Source: Burkholderiales bacterium | Lineage (GTDB): Bacteria > Pseudomonadota > Gammaproteobacteria > Burkholderiales > Burkholderiaceae | Direction: 5' to 3' | Length of the DNA: 8,766 bases | Assembly (NCBI GenBank): GCA_903643055.1 | Contig: CAHJWV010000013.1 | Span: 1-8,766 of the forward strand | Shown here: in pieces, positions 1 to 5,863 of the stretch | Layout: each line of letters begins with the position of its first letter | Numbering within the stretch: the first letter of the stretch is position 1 | Translations under genes and position numbers: made by a program | Notes under the pieces: generated by a model | Database searches by the model: none | What the model saw: the letters and a program-made list of their open reading frames with translations, nothing else | What the model was told of the DNA's origin: nothing

Positions 1-240
1 GCTGGGCGTGCCAGTATTTTTGTACGTGAGGCCTTATGGTTGCGTGGCTCCGCGAGCGAGTTCGACGGTGAGAAGTCGCGTTACCTTGCAGTCGGTGCGA
101 TCATGGTGACGGCGTTTGCCGTGGTCCAAGTGGTTCTCATCCCGAAGGAGAAGACCGATCGTGATTGCACAGTACGACATTGCTTTGGCCTTGCCTGCCG
201 ATGCGCGACGCATCGCGGGTTTGTCGAGAGAGGCCGTTGA
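1..240 (+). CDS. Possible C-terminal part of an unrecognised protein with one membrane segment (weak)
   Basis: Frame 1 is open from the window edge to a TGA at 238-240. An internal TTG at 40 could also start it. From about position 67 the translation is basic and then strongly hydrophobic (SRYLAVGAIMVTAFAVVQVV, then LIPKEK), which reads like a single transmembrane helix followed by a charged tail. Third positions between about 50 and 155 are mostly G or C, as in real genes here. Against it, the last 80 bases overlap the well-supported acetyltransferase start at 161 in another frame, and the residues after about 155 (rich in Cys, His and Arg) look like chance translation. I recognise no family. 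It may be the end of a gene that begins to the left, a gene damaged near its 3' end, or a spurious frame. Confidence 0.25.
   Translation, partial: AGRASIFVREALWLRGSASEFDGEKSRYLAVGAIMVTAFAVVQVVLIPKEKTDRDCTVRHCFGLACRCATHRGFVERGR
145..150 (+). promoter_or_regulatory. Ribosome binding site that decides the GNAT start
   Basis: AAGGAG lies 10 bases before the GTG at 161 and is a near-perfect Shine-Dalgarno sequence. The in-frame TTG at 116 has nothing comparable upstream, so the GTG is preferred as the start of the acetyltransferase. Confidence 0.6.
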
Positions 241-634
241 ACATGGCTTGTCATGGAGCTGGACCGGCAGCAGGGTGCTGCGCAGCATTCACGATGGCGC
301 GACCAATGTGGCGGTGGCGAGCCGGGCCGACCAACTGCTGGGTTTCGGCATCATGAAATACCGTGATGACGAGGCGCACCTGCTGTTGCTCGCGGTGCAT
401 GCGCCGATGCGGCACACCGGCATCGGATCGGCGCTGCTGGCATGGCTGGAGGCTTCGGCGCGCGTCGCAGGCATCGGGCAGATCCGCCTGGAAGCGCGAG
501 CGCGCAACGCCACCGCCCGCGCGTTCTATCGCAAGCATGGCTTCACCGAGTGCGGCATTCATGCCGGGTATTACGAGGGCGTGGAAGACGCAGTGCGCAT
601 GAGCAAATCACTGCGCAACACCGCTGTGGCCTGA
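161..634 (+). CDS. GNAT family N-acetyltransferase, RimI-like
   Basis: This predicted cytoplasmic enzyme would transfer an acetyl group from acetyl-CoA to an amine, either a protein N-terminus or a small molecule. The product is 157 residues from the GTG at 161, a normal size for a single-domain GNAT protein. The acetyl-CoA pyrophosphate-binding motif R-x-x-G-x-G is visible as RHTGIG at residues 84-89, after the beta-strand LLLLAV. Downstream, NATARAFYRKHGF and the segment with YYEG and EDAVRM match the C-terminal half of RimI-type enzymes (known family features). Starting at the in-frame TTG at 116 would add 15 residues, including a run of four arginines, and would lack the good ribosome binding site. 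A true RimI usually sits beside tsaB, which is not seen here, so the substrate is unknown. The gene stands alone and is followed at once by a hairpin. Confidence 0.85.
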   Translation: MIAQYDIALALPADARRIAGLSREAVEHGLSWSWTGSRVLRSIHDGATNVAVASRADQLLGFGIMKYRDDEAHLLLLAVHAPMRHTGIGSALLAWLEASARVAGIGQIRLEARARNATARAFYRKHGFTECGIHAGYYEGVEDAVRMSKSLRNTAVA

Positions 635-658
635 GGGCCCCGCACTGCCGCAGGGCTT
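635..658 (+). terminator. Hairpin directly after the GNAT stop codon
   Basis: GCCCCGC (637-643) pairs with GCAGGGC (650-656) around a six-base loop, with one C-A mismatch. Two G-T pairs extend the stem outward. The following bases, TTGGTCATTC, contain only a few T residues, so it is a weak intrinsic terminator candidate. It resembles a degenerate copy of the stronger hairpin at 1108-1139. Confidence 0.35.
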
Positions 659-839
659 GGTCATTCAGAACAGGTCGAGTCAGGCCAAGCGGCGAGCCGA
701 TGCAGTCGTTGAGGCTGGCTTCGTAGGATCTGGGCGACGCCTTGCCGCGGGGTTGTCCGACCTGCTGCTGCGCATCTGCCCGGTGGTGGCCAGGCGAGAT
801 GGTTCTTAAGCTGTCACAGACACAACAACGGAGACTGTC
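659..839. other. Intergenic region upstream of the DUF3309 gene
   Basis: No convincing gene is visible in this stretch. It must contain the promoter of the small membrane protein unless that gene is read from the acetyltransferase, but I cannot pick out a convincing -35/-10 pair. The 12-mer CTTGCCGCGGGG at 741-752 recurs exactly at 1124-1135 inside the strong terminator hairpin, so the two copies flank the DUF3309 gene. Confidence 0.4.
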
Positions 840-998
840 ATGACGCTGGGGACCATTCTTTTGATCGTTCTGATCCTGATGCTGCTGGGCGTATTGCCGA
901 CTTGGCCGCACAGCCGCTCTTGGGGCTATGGGCCCAGTGGTGGTCTCGGGCTGGTGCTGGTGATCGTGCTGCTGCTGGTGGTGATGGGCAGAATCTAG
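840..998 (+). CDS. DUF3309 family small membrane protein
   Basis: The product is 52 residues. Two hydrophobic stretches, about residues 5-19 (TILLIVLILMLLGVL) and 36-49 (LGLVLVIVLLLVVM), flank a short polar turn containing PTWPHSRSWGYGPSGG. This composition is the hallmark of the DUF3309 family of roughly 50-residue proteobacterial proteins. The predicted topology is a two-helix hairpin in the inner membrane. The ATG at 840 is preceded by GGAG at 830-833 with a six-base spacing, which supports the start. The molecular function of the family is not known to me. It stands alone and converges on the prolyl oligopeptidase gene, with a strong hairpin between them. Confidence 0.88.
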   Translation: MTLGTILLIVLILMLLGVLPTWPHSRSWGYGPSGGLGLVLVIVLLLVVMGRI

Positions 999-1032
999 GC
1001 TTCATTCATCCGTCAGCCAATGCCTGACATGG

Positions 1033-1068
1033 CCTGACTGTGTCAGGTGGTGTGGCCTCCGTACGGAG
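1033..1068. repeat. Adjacent inverted repeats in the convergent gap
   Basis: CCTGAC (1033-1038) and GTCAGG (1042-1047) form a perfect 6-bp stem with a three-base loop. A second CCTGAC copy lies ten bases upstream at 1023-1028 and could pair with the same partner arm. Next comes the perfect 12-bp palindrome CTCCGTACGGAG (1057-1068). Neither has a T-tract. They could be extra termination or transcript-end structures, or a protein-binding site. Nothing in the sequence decides between these. Confidence 0.45.
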
Positions 1069-1107
1069 CCTGCGTGTCAGCAAGCGGGCCCACGAGAAAC
1101 GCAACCC

Positions 1108-1139
1108 AAGGCCCCGCGGCTGTCTTGCCGCGGGGCCTT
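1108..1139 (-). terminator. Strong hairpin terminator between convergent genes
   Basis: AAGGCCCCGCGGC (1108-1120) and GCCGCGGGGCCTT (1127-1139) are perfect 13-bp complements around the six-base loop TGTCTT. Read on the minus strand, the stem begins 52 bases after the peptidase stop codon and is followed by a T-richer stretch (TTGGGTTGCGTTTCTC), so it fits best as the prolyl oligopeptidase terminator. On the plus strand it could also stop DUF3309 transcription, although its tail there is poor in T. Confidence 0.7.
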
Positions 1140-1191
1140 GTCATGTCCAGATGTCGATCCATCGCCACGCCTTCCCGGCGTGGCCTCGCGC

Positions 1192-3363
1192 TCATTCCGC
1201 GGATGGCGCCGGGCGGCCCAATTGCTGCCACAGGTAGGTGTATTCCAGCGCTTGCAGATAGGCGCGCTGCTCGTTATCGGCCGCACCGCCGTGGCCGCCT
1301 TCGATGTTCTCGTAATACATCACGTCATGATTCAGTGACAGCATCTTGGCCGCCATCTTGCGGGCATGCGCCGGGTGCACGCGGTCATCGCGCGTTGAAG
1401 TCGTGAAGAGCACGCGCGGATAGTGGCCCTCGGCTTTCACGTTCTGATAAGGGCTGTATTTCGAGATGTAGGCCCATTCCTCGGCGACGTCGGGGTTGCC
1501 ATATTCGGCCATCCACGAAGCACCTGCGAGCAGGGTGTGATAACGCCGCATGTCCAGCAGTGGCACCTGGCAGACCACGGCATTAAAGAGATCCGGGCGC
1601 TGGGTGAAGGTCGCGCCCATCAGCAGGCCGCCATTGCTGCCGCCCATGATGCCCAGGTGCTTCGGTGAGGTGATCTTGGCAGCGATCAAATCTTCGGCGA
1701 TCGAGATGAAGTCGTCATAGCTGCGTTGCTTCTCGGCTTTGATCGCGCTCTTGTGCCAGTTGGGGCCGAACTCGCCGCCGCCGCGGATGTTGGCAATGGC
1801 CACCACGCCGCCGCGCTTGTGCCAGGCGCGGCCGTAAGTGCCGGAATAGCTGGGGCGCAGCGAGATGTCAAAGCCGCCATAGCCGTAGAGCAAGGTCGGG
1901 TTGTTGCCATCGGGTGTCGCGCCCTTGGGCCAGATCACGAAGTAGGGCACCTTGGTGCCGTCTTTCGAGGTCGCGGTGCGTTGCTCGGCGCGCATCCCGG
2001 TGGCGTCGAACAACACGCGGCGTGCTTTCAGCAGCTCGCGCTTGTCGGTGGCCGTGTCGCCCAGATACAGCGAGTTCGGCGTCAGGAAGTCGGTGTAGGT
2101 CAGCACATAACTCTCTGCCAGCGGGTCGTTCTCGATCTGCGGATCGTGAAGCGCGCCAATGCCCAAGGTGCCGGGGTAAGGCGCCTGGATTTCCTTGCGC
2201 ACGAAGCTGCTGCCCTTGCGTTGCCATTGCTCCAGCTTGCCGGCCACGTTGTCGAGGATGCTCAGCAGCACATGGCTTTGCGTCGTGGTGTAGCCCGACA
2301 GCGATCGCGTTGCGGTCGGCGTGAACATCGCTTTCAGCTTGCGCTCGCCAATCAGGTAAGCCTTGGCATCGCCATAGATCAGCGAGCCGCTCGGGAAGAT
2401 GTCTTTGCCGGCTTTGAAGTCGCTGCGCAGTTGCAGCAGCACGATGTCGCGATCGAAGCCCACCGAGGCATCGCTGGGCACATCGAGCTTGACCTGTTTG
2501 TCACCTTGCAGCAGGAACTGGATGCTGTTGTAGAAGTCGGTGCTGCGGCTGAAGACCGTGCGTTCGAAGCCGGGTGTCTTGTCGACACTGACCCGCACCG
2601 ACACATCCTTGGCCTCACCCTCGAAGACCGTGACCGCCTCGCTCAAGGGCGTGCCGCGCTTCCAGCGCTTGATGACGCGCGGGTAGCCCGAATCGGTTAA
2701 CGAACCAACGCCGAAATCGGTGCCGACGTAGATGTGGTCTTCGTCGATCCAGTCCACATCGGATTTGGCCTCGGGCAAGCTGAAGCCGTTGGCGACGAAC
2801 TCTTTCTTGACGGTGTCGAACTCGCGCACCACATGCGCATCGGCGCCGCCGCGTGACAACGCGACCAGGCAATAGCGGTAGTTCGGTGCCAGCGGCGACG
2901 CGCCGGCCCAGACCCAGTTCTCGCCTTCGGCCTGGCCCAGCGCGTCGAGATCGAGCACCGTTTCCCAGGCCGGTTCGGCCTTGCGGTATTCCTCGAGCGT
3001 GGTGCGGCGCCACAGGCCGCGCTTGTGGTTTTCGTCCTGCCACAGGTTGTAGAACCAATGCCCTTGGCGCGAGACGCCCGGGATGCGATCTTTGGCATTC
3101 AACACATCGAGCAGCTGTTCGCGCATCGAATCAAATTCGGGGCGAGCCGACAGCTCTTTCTGTGTCAGGGCATTGCGTTCACGCACCCAGTTCAACGCAC
3201 GTTCGCCTTGCACGTCTTCAAGCCAGGCAAAAGGGTCGGCGGCGGTTTCGGTGGGCAGCGTAGGTTCGGACATGGCGTGGGGGCTGATGAAGGTGAGCAG
3301 CGCGGCCAGCATCGTGGCGATGCACGCCGAGGTTGATGCGGGGCGAAGGCGGATCTGGGTCAT
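1192..3363 (-). CDS. Prolyl oligopeptidase (peptidase family S9A), exported
   Basis: This serine peptidase would cleave short peptides on the carboxyl side of proline. The product is 723 residues, the usual length for S9A enzymes plus a leader. Residues 1-32 look like a signal peptide: a basic start (MTQIRLRP), then the hydrophobic core ACIATMLAALLTFI, with cleavage near SPHAMS, so the enzyme is probably periplasmic. The propeller-containing N-terminal region starts around DPFAWLEDV. The C-terminal alpha/beta-hydrolase domain shows LLYGYGGFDIS, the nucleophile in GGSNGG (Ser576), Asp659 in the DDR motif, and His691 in EGGHGG. Trp617 sits 41 residues after the serine, as does the proline-pocket Trp595 in the pig enzyme. 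The ATG at 3363 overlaps the TGA of the upstream acetyltransferase by four bases and has no clear ribosome binding site, suggesting translational coupling. A cytoplasmic form from the in-frame ATG at 3273 is possible but less likely. Confidence 0.95.
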   Translation of the reverse strand: MTQIRLRPASTSACIATMLAALLTFISPHAMSEPTLPTETAADPFAWLEDVQGERALNWVRERNALTQKELSARPEFDSMREQLLDVLNAKDRIPGVSRQGHWFYNLWQDENHKRGLWRRTTLEEYRKAEPAWETVLDLDALGQAEGENWVWAGASPLAPNYRYCLVALSRGGADAHVVREFDTVKKEFVANGFSLPEAKSDVDWIDEDHIYVGTDFGVGSLTDSGYPRVIKRWKRGTPLSEAVTVFEGEAKDVSVRVSVDKTPGFERTVFSRSTDFYNSIQFLLQGDKQVKLDVPSDASVGFDRDIVLLQLRSDFKAGKDIFPSGSLIYGDAKAYLIGERKLKAMFTPTATRSLSGYTTTQSHVLLSILDNVAGKLEQWQRKGSSFVRKEIQAPYPGTLGIGALHDPQIENDPLAESYVLTYTDFLTPNSLYLGDTATDKRELLKARRVLFDATGMRAEQRTATSKDGTKVPYFVIWPKGATPDGNNPTLLYGYGGFDISLRPSYSGTYGRAWHKRGGVVAIANIRGGGEFGPNWHKSAIKAEKQRSYDDFISIAEDLIAAKITSPKHLGIMGGSNGGLLMGATFTQRPDLFNAVVCQVPLLDMRRYHTLLAGASWMAEYGNPDVAEEWAYISKYSPYQNVKAEGHYPRVLFTTSTRDDRVHPAHARKMAAKMLSLNHDVMYYENIEGGHGGAADNEQRAYLQALEYTYLWQQLGRPAPSAE

Positions 3364-3656
3364 GCGAGAAGGTCCAGGGTTTCGGGGTGGCGTTGCATAT
3401 ACACCCGCACGTAGGAGCACAGCGGGTTGATCTTCAACTGATGAGCGCGGGCGTGGGCGATTGCGGCCTTGACCAGCGCTGCGGCGATGCCGCGGCCTTC
3501 CAACGACACAGGAACGCCGGTGTGCGTCATCTGCATCGCCCCGCTGGCCAGGCGGTAGTCGGCAACGCACAGCTGGCCCTCGACCGTCACTTCGAAACGG
3601 TGTCGGGCCTCGTTGTGCTGAACAGGGTAGCGGTCGGCTTCAGGGTGGGCAGACAT
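3360..3656 (-). CDS. Small GNAT-fold acetyltransferase (COG2388 / YjdJ-type)
   Basis: The product is 98 residues, the typical size of the compact COG2388 group, which keeps only the core of the GNAT fold. Visible family signs are the strand MQMTHTGVP (residues 41-49), the cofactor loop LEGRGIAAALV (52-62), and the characteristic NPLCSYVRVYMQRHPE (77-92) with Cys80. The substrate is unknown for most members. The start is taken at the ATG at 3656. A GTG at 3734 would add 26 residues that do not look like the family, and neither start has a strong ribosome binding site. The stop codon overlaps the start of the prolyl oligopeptidase (ATGA), so the two genes are almost certainly co-transcribed. 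A 180-base gap separates it from yaeQ upstream. Confidence 0.85.
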   Translation of the reverse strand: MSAHPEADRYPVQHNEARHRFEVTVEGQLCVADYRLASGAMQMTHTGVPVSLEGRGIAAALVKAAIAHARAHQLKINPLCSYVRVYMQRHPETLDLLA

Positions 3657-3783
3657 GGTCAGGGCCGTGCGGGCAGCAAAGTTGACATGCCAGATTATTG
3701 GGCGGATCGGGCAGGGCGGAACCCATGGCACCACCCGCCGCCTGACTGCCTGATCGCACGCGGAGGCAGGATGTCTGTGTCAC

Positions 3784-3830
3784 GGTGCGGCGCACCCGGT
3801 CGGTACCCTGCCGGCACCGGGCCGGACCGC
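3784..3830 (-). repeat. GC-rich hairpins just after yaeQ
   Basis: GGTGC (3784-3788) and GCACC (3792-3796) form a tight stem. Next to it, the segment containing GCCGGCACCGGGCCGG can fold into further short GC stems, starting within ten bases of the yaeQ stop. There is no T-tract. It may be a weak terminator or attenuator separating yaeQ from the downstream acetyltransferase/peptidase pair, or simply GC-rich spacer. Confidence 0.25.
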
Positions 3831-3836
3831 CCAGGA

Positions 3837-4391
3837 TCAAGACGGAGTGAGCCGCTGCGGTGTGATCTCGACGCTGCGCGTGCCATCGCCGATCCACAAG
3901 GTGGCGTCCTGCACGGTCACTTGCAGCTGCATCGTGCGTTGGGCTAACTCGGCCAATGCCTGGCTTTGCTCAGCCACGATCTGCCACACCGTCAGGTTGC
4001 GCGCACGGGTGATCTTGGTCGCGATGCCACTCCACCAGACCGGCGTGCTGTGGCTGAAGCTGAATACCGTGACTCGGCCAGCGCGCGGGCTGGCCTTCAT
4101 CAGGCGTTTGTCGTCAGGCTGGCCGATGTCGATCCAATGATCGATCTGGCCGGTCAAGTCTTTTTGCCACAGGCTGGGTTCGTCCACATCCCACAGGTCT
4201 TTGGCGAACTCCAGTGCGCCGTGGTTGTTGTCGGCCGGCACGTTGAGCGCGAAGGCCAGCAGCCGAATCATCATGCGCTCGTCGGTCTCCGACGGATGGC
4301 GGGCGATGGTGACCTGGTGATCGCCATAGACGTTGCGGTCCATGTCGGCAAGTTGAATTTGAGCTTTGTAAATGGTGGCTTTGATCGCCAT
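3837..4391 (-). CDS. yaeQ: YaeQ family protein
   Basis: The product is 184 residues, matching the usual 180-185 of the family, and aligns from end to end by eye. Family landmarks are MAIKATIYKAQIQLADMDR at the N-terminus, the helix with PSETDERMMIRLLAFAL (33-49), DLWDVDEPSLWQKDLTG (65-81), and WIDIGQPDDKRL (86-97). Structural work on YaeQ proteins (established knowledge) places them in the PD-(D/E)XK nuclease-like fold, although a nuclease activity is not firmly established. The E. coli gene was first noted for a link to RfaH-dependent haemolysin expression. The ATG at 4391 follows the family start exactly, but no strong ribosome binding site precedes it. It is divergent from the small basic protein gene at 4561 and is the first gene of the leftward group. 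The acidic residues near 68-71, 84 and 88-94 are candidates for the metal site. Confidence 0.93.
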   Translation of the reverse strand: MAIKATIYKAQIQLADMDRNVYGDHQVTIARHPSETDERMMIRLLAFALNVPADNNHGALEFAKDLWDVDEPSLWQKDLTGQIDHWIDIGQPDDKRLMKASPRAGRVTVFSFSHSTPVWWSGIATKITRARNLTVWQIVAEQSQALAELAQRTMQLQVTVQDATLWIGDGTRSVEITPQRLTPS

Positions 4392-4560
4392 GAGGTCAAG
4401 GCCCGAAAATCCTTCGACCGCAGGCAGCAGGTGCCGCTTGCAGAAGAATCGTCTGAAGACCGCATCGAAATCGAGGAGCGTGGATTAGATCAGATGGCTT
4501 GGTGCCGACCCGAACAGGCGGCGCGACAATGCCAGGTTCTGAATCTGGAGTGAACTTGAC
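4392..4560. promoter_or_regulatory. Divergent promoter region between yaeQ and the gene at 4561
   Basis: This 169-base gap must hold both promoters. On the minus strand TCTAAT (4489-4484) matches five of six bases of a -10 box for yaeQ, but no good -35 lies 16-18 bases upstream. On the plus strand I see no convincing pair. A GGAG at 4547-4550, ten bases before the ATG at 4561, serves as ribosome binding site for the rightward gene. Confidence 0.3.
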
Positions 4561-5016
4561 ATGAGCATGAAGAAATTCGATCTGGCCAAAAGCGTGGCCC
4601 TCAAGGTAGCGGGCCAGATGAAGGTGGCCGGTGTCCCTGACCGCTTCGCCCAGGGCGCCGCAGCCTCTCTCGACAAGCGCGAGCAGCGCAAACGCGATGC
4701 GGCGGCGGGGCTGGTGCCTTTTGCCTGCAAGCTGCCGCTTGCGCTGATCACGCAATTGAACGAACGCGCTGCCGATCACGAGGCTGGCGTGAATGGCCTG
4801 GTGGCGCAATGGCTGAGTGCGGGTTTGCAGACGGGAACGCAGCCTGCCGCGGTGGCCCAGGCTGCGCGCGCCAAGAAGCCCGCTGCCGCCATCGCCGATG
4901 CGGTGTCGGCACCCGCGGAAAAGTCTTCCAGCAAAGCCAAAGCTGAGGCGAATGCGCCTGCCCCCGCGGTGCCGGCCTCCGCCGCCAAGCCCAAAGCGGC
5001 CAGCCGCAAATCGTGA
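4561..5016 (+). CDS. Hypothetical small basic protein: possible ribbon-helix-helix core with histone H1-like tail
   Basis: The product is 151 residues and has no function I can name. Three parts are visible. Residues 1-50 are helical and basic (KKFDLAKSVALKVAGQMK, then DKREQRKRD). Residues 51-90 read strand-helix-turn-helix: LVPFACKLP as a possible strand, LALITQLNERAADH as helix one, and VNGLVAQWLSAGL as helix two. That order and spacing resemble a ribbon-helix-helix DNA-binding domain, but this is my inference from pattern alone. Residues 93-151 are low-complexity Ala, Lys and Pro with no acidic clusters, like histone H1-type tails of some betaproteobacterial nucleoid proteins. The protein is therefore probably cytoplasmic and may bind nucleic acid. 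The ATG at 4561 has GGAG ten bases upstream; a second ATG at 4567 is less well placed. It is transcribed away from yaeQ. Confidence 0.75.
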   Translation: MSMKKFDLAKSVALKVAGQMKVAGVPDRFAQGAAASLDKREQRKRDAAAGLVPFACKLPLALITQLNERAADHEAGVNGLVAQWLSAGLQTGTQPAAVAQAARAKKPAAAIADAVSAPAEKSSSKAKAEANAPAPAVPASAAKPKAASRKS

Positions 5017-5033
5017 TGGGGGGGCTGCTTTGC

Positions 5034-5058
5034 GCGGCCCGTTCGCGAAGTGGGCCGC
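5034..5058 (+). terminator. Hairpin after the small basic protein gene
   Basis: GCGGCCC (5034-5040) pairs perfectly with GGGCCGC (5052-5058) across an 11-base loop containing the palindrome TTCGCGAA. It begins 17 bases after the stop codon. There is no T-tract behind it, so it is only a possible terminator or transcript-stabilising structure. Confidence 0.35.
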
Positions 5059-5159
5059 AGCCGAGCCATGACCCGAAAGGCCACCCAAGGTGTCGGTCAA
5101 TCAAGTGCGGGCGCGATGGCATGATGCCGGCCGCAATCTCTGTCTGAAGGATCAGCGTC

Positions 5160-5663
5160 ATGAGTTTTTCTTTTTTTGTCGGCCGCCGTGGGTGGTGCGT
5201 TATGTGGGCGGCTTGCGCCTTGTCGGCCGGTGGATCGCTGCAAGCCGCAGCGCCAAAGCCGCGTGAAGCGACCTTGGGCAACGGCAAAAGCAGCACCGCG
5301 CCGGTGATGAACAAGGCCCAGCTGAAGGCTTGCATGGCCCACCAGGAGCGCCTGCGCGCCGAGAATGAAGCCACGGTGAAGATGCAGCAAGAGCTGAAGA
5401 CCGATCGTGCAGAGATCGATCGCGCCGGTGCTGCGATGAAGACCGATCTCGAAACCCTGGATCGCACCAGCAAGGAGGCTGTCGATGGCTACAACGAGCG
5501 TGCCGCGGCCCGCGACAAGCTGATCGACAGCTACGAGTTGCGCACGCCGGCTTACAACAGCAAGGTCGATGCGCTGAAGGACGATCGTGCGGCCTACTCC
5601 CAATCGTGCGAAGGTCGCCGCTATCTCGAAGACGACTTCAACGAATTGAAGGCCGGCAAGTAA
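5160..5663 (+). CDS. Secreted or periplasmic coiled-coil protein with two mature cysteines, function unknown
   Basis: The product is 167 residues. Residues 1-30 form a signal peptide: a short start with RR at 9-10, hydrophobic core CVMWAACALSAGG, and cleavage probably after LQA or LQAA. The mature part is a charged helix-rich protein. From about 52 to 120 it shows heptad-like spacing of hydrophobic residues (LKACMAHQERLR, VKMQQELKTDRAEIDRAG, MKTDLETLD), consistent with a coiled coil. A second helix follows PAYNSKVDALKDDR. The mature part has only two cysteines, Cys58 near its start and Cys150 near its end, suggesting a disulphide that ties a helical hairpin. AAGGA at 5147-5151, eight bases before the ATG, supports the start. 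I do not recognise a named family. It is followed by hairpins and is probably a single-gene unit in the cell envelope. Confidence 0.8.
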   Translation: MSFSFFVGRRGWCVMWAACALSAGGSLQAAAPKPREATLGNGKSSTAPVMNKAQLKACMAHQERLRAENEATVKMQQELKTDRAEIDRAGAAMKTDLETLDRTSKEAVDGYNERAAARDKLIDSYELRTPAYNSKVDALKDDRAAYSQSCEGRRYLEDDFNELKAGK

Positions 5664-5683
5664 GCCGGGCCGGCGCACGGCTT
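5662..5683 (+). terminator. Hairpin overlapping the stop codon of the secreted protein gene
   Basis: AAGCCG (5662-5667), which begins within the TAA stop codon, pairs with CGGCTT (5678-5683) around a ten-base GC-rich loop. The tail lacks a T-run, so termination is uncertain. Confidence 0.3.
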
Positions 5684-5756
5684 GGCAGTGTTCCGGCGCG
5701 TCAAGGGGCGCGTTGTTTCGGTGGTTCTCGGTGATCCGCGGTGGTCGCTCGGCGTC

Positions 5757-5776
5757 AAGCCGGCGACCGCCGGTTT
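5757..5776 (+). terminator. Eight-pair hairpin with tetraloop, upstream of dcp
   Basis: AAGCCGGC (5757-5764) pairs with GCCGGTTT (5769-5776), including one G-T pair, around the tetraloop GACC. The right arm ends in TTT, so this could be an intrinsic terminator for the secreted protein gene about 95 bases upstream. An alternative stem, CGACCG (5764-5769) with CGGTCG (5785-5790), uses overlapping bases and excludes the first. Confidence 0.35.
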
Positions 5777-5803
5777 CGCATTGCCGGTCGTGGCATTGGC
5801 GAA

Positions 5804-5835
5804 TTGATGTGTCACAAAGATGACCCCCCTAGAAT
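5804..5835 (+). promoter_or_regulatory. Candidate dcp promoter
   Basis: TAGAAT at 5830-5835 matches five of six bases of the sigma-70 -10 box and lies 28 bases before the dcp start codon, a normal leader length. The nearest -35-like element, TTGATG at 5804-5809, is 20 bases away, which is longer than ideal. Between them, TGTGTCACA (5808-5816) is a small inverted repeat that could be an operator half-site. The element is plausible but not strong. Confidence 0.35.
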
Positions 5836-5863
5836 CGAAGTGTCTTCAACCTCGAGAAGCGCC

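Noticed and set aside
1726..2700. A 324-codon open frame on the plus strand
   Set aside because: It lies entirely antisense to the prolyl oligopeptidase, whose motifs are complete. Its Ala/Val/Gly/Gln-rich translation is typical of high-GC shadow frames.
3364..3570. An upstream extension of the prolyl oligopeptidase to position 3570
   Set aside because: The extra residues are an Arg-rich shadow of the acetyltransferase. The start at 3363 gives a proper signal peptide and the ATGA overlap.
4396..5100. A 234-codon open frame on the minus strand opposite the small basic protein
   Set aside because: The plus-strand frame has a ribosome binding site and an orderly protein. The minus-strand translation is Gly/Arg/His-rich and has no plausible start signal.
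5741..5863. An upstream extension of the M3 peptidase
   Set aside because: The added residues do not match the family, and a -10-like box lies inside this stretch. The ATG at 5864 matches the usual N-terminus and has a ribosome binding site.
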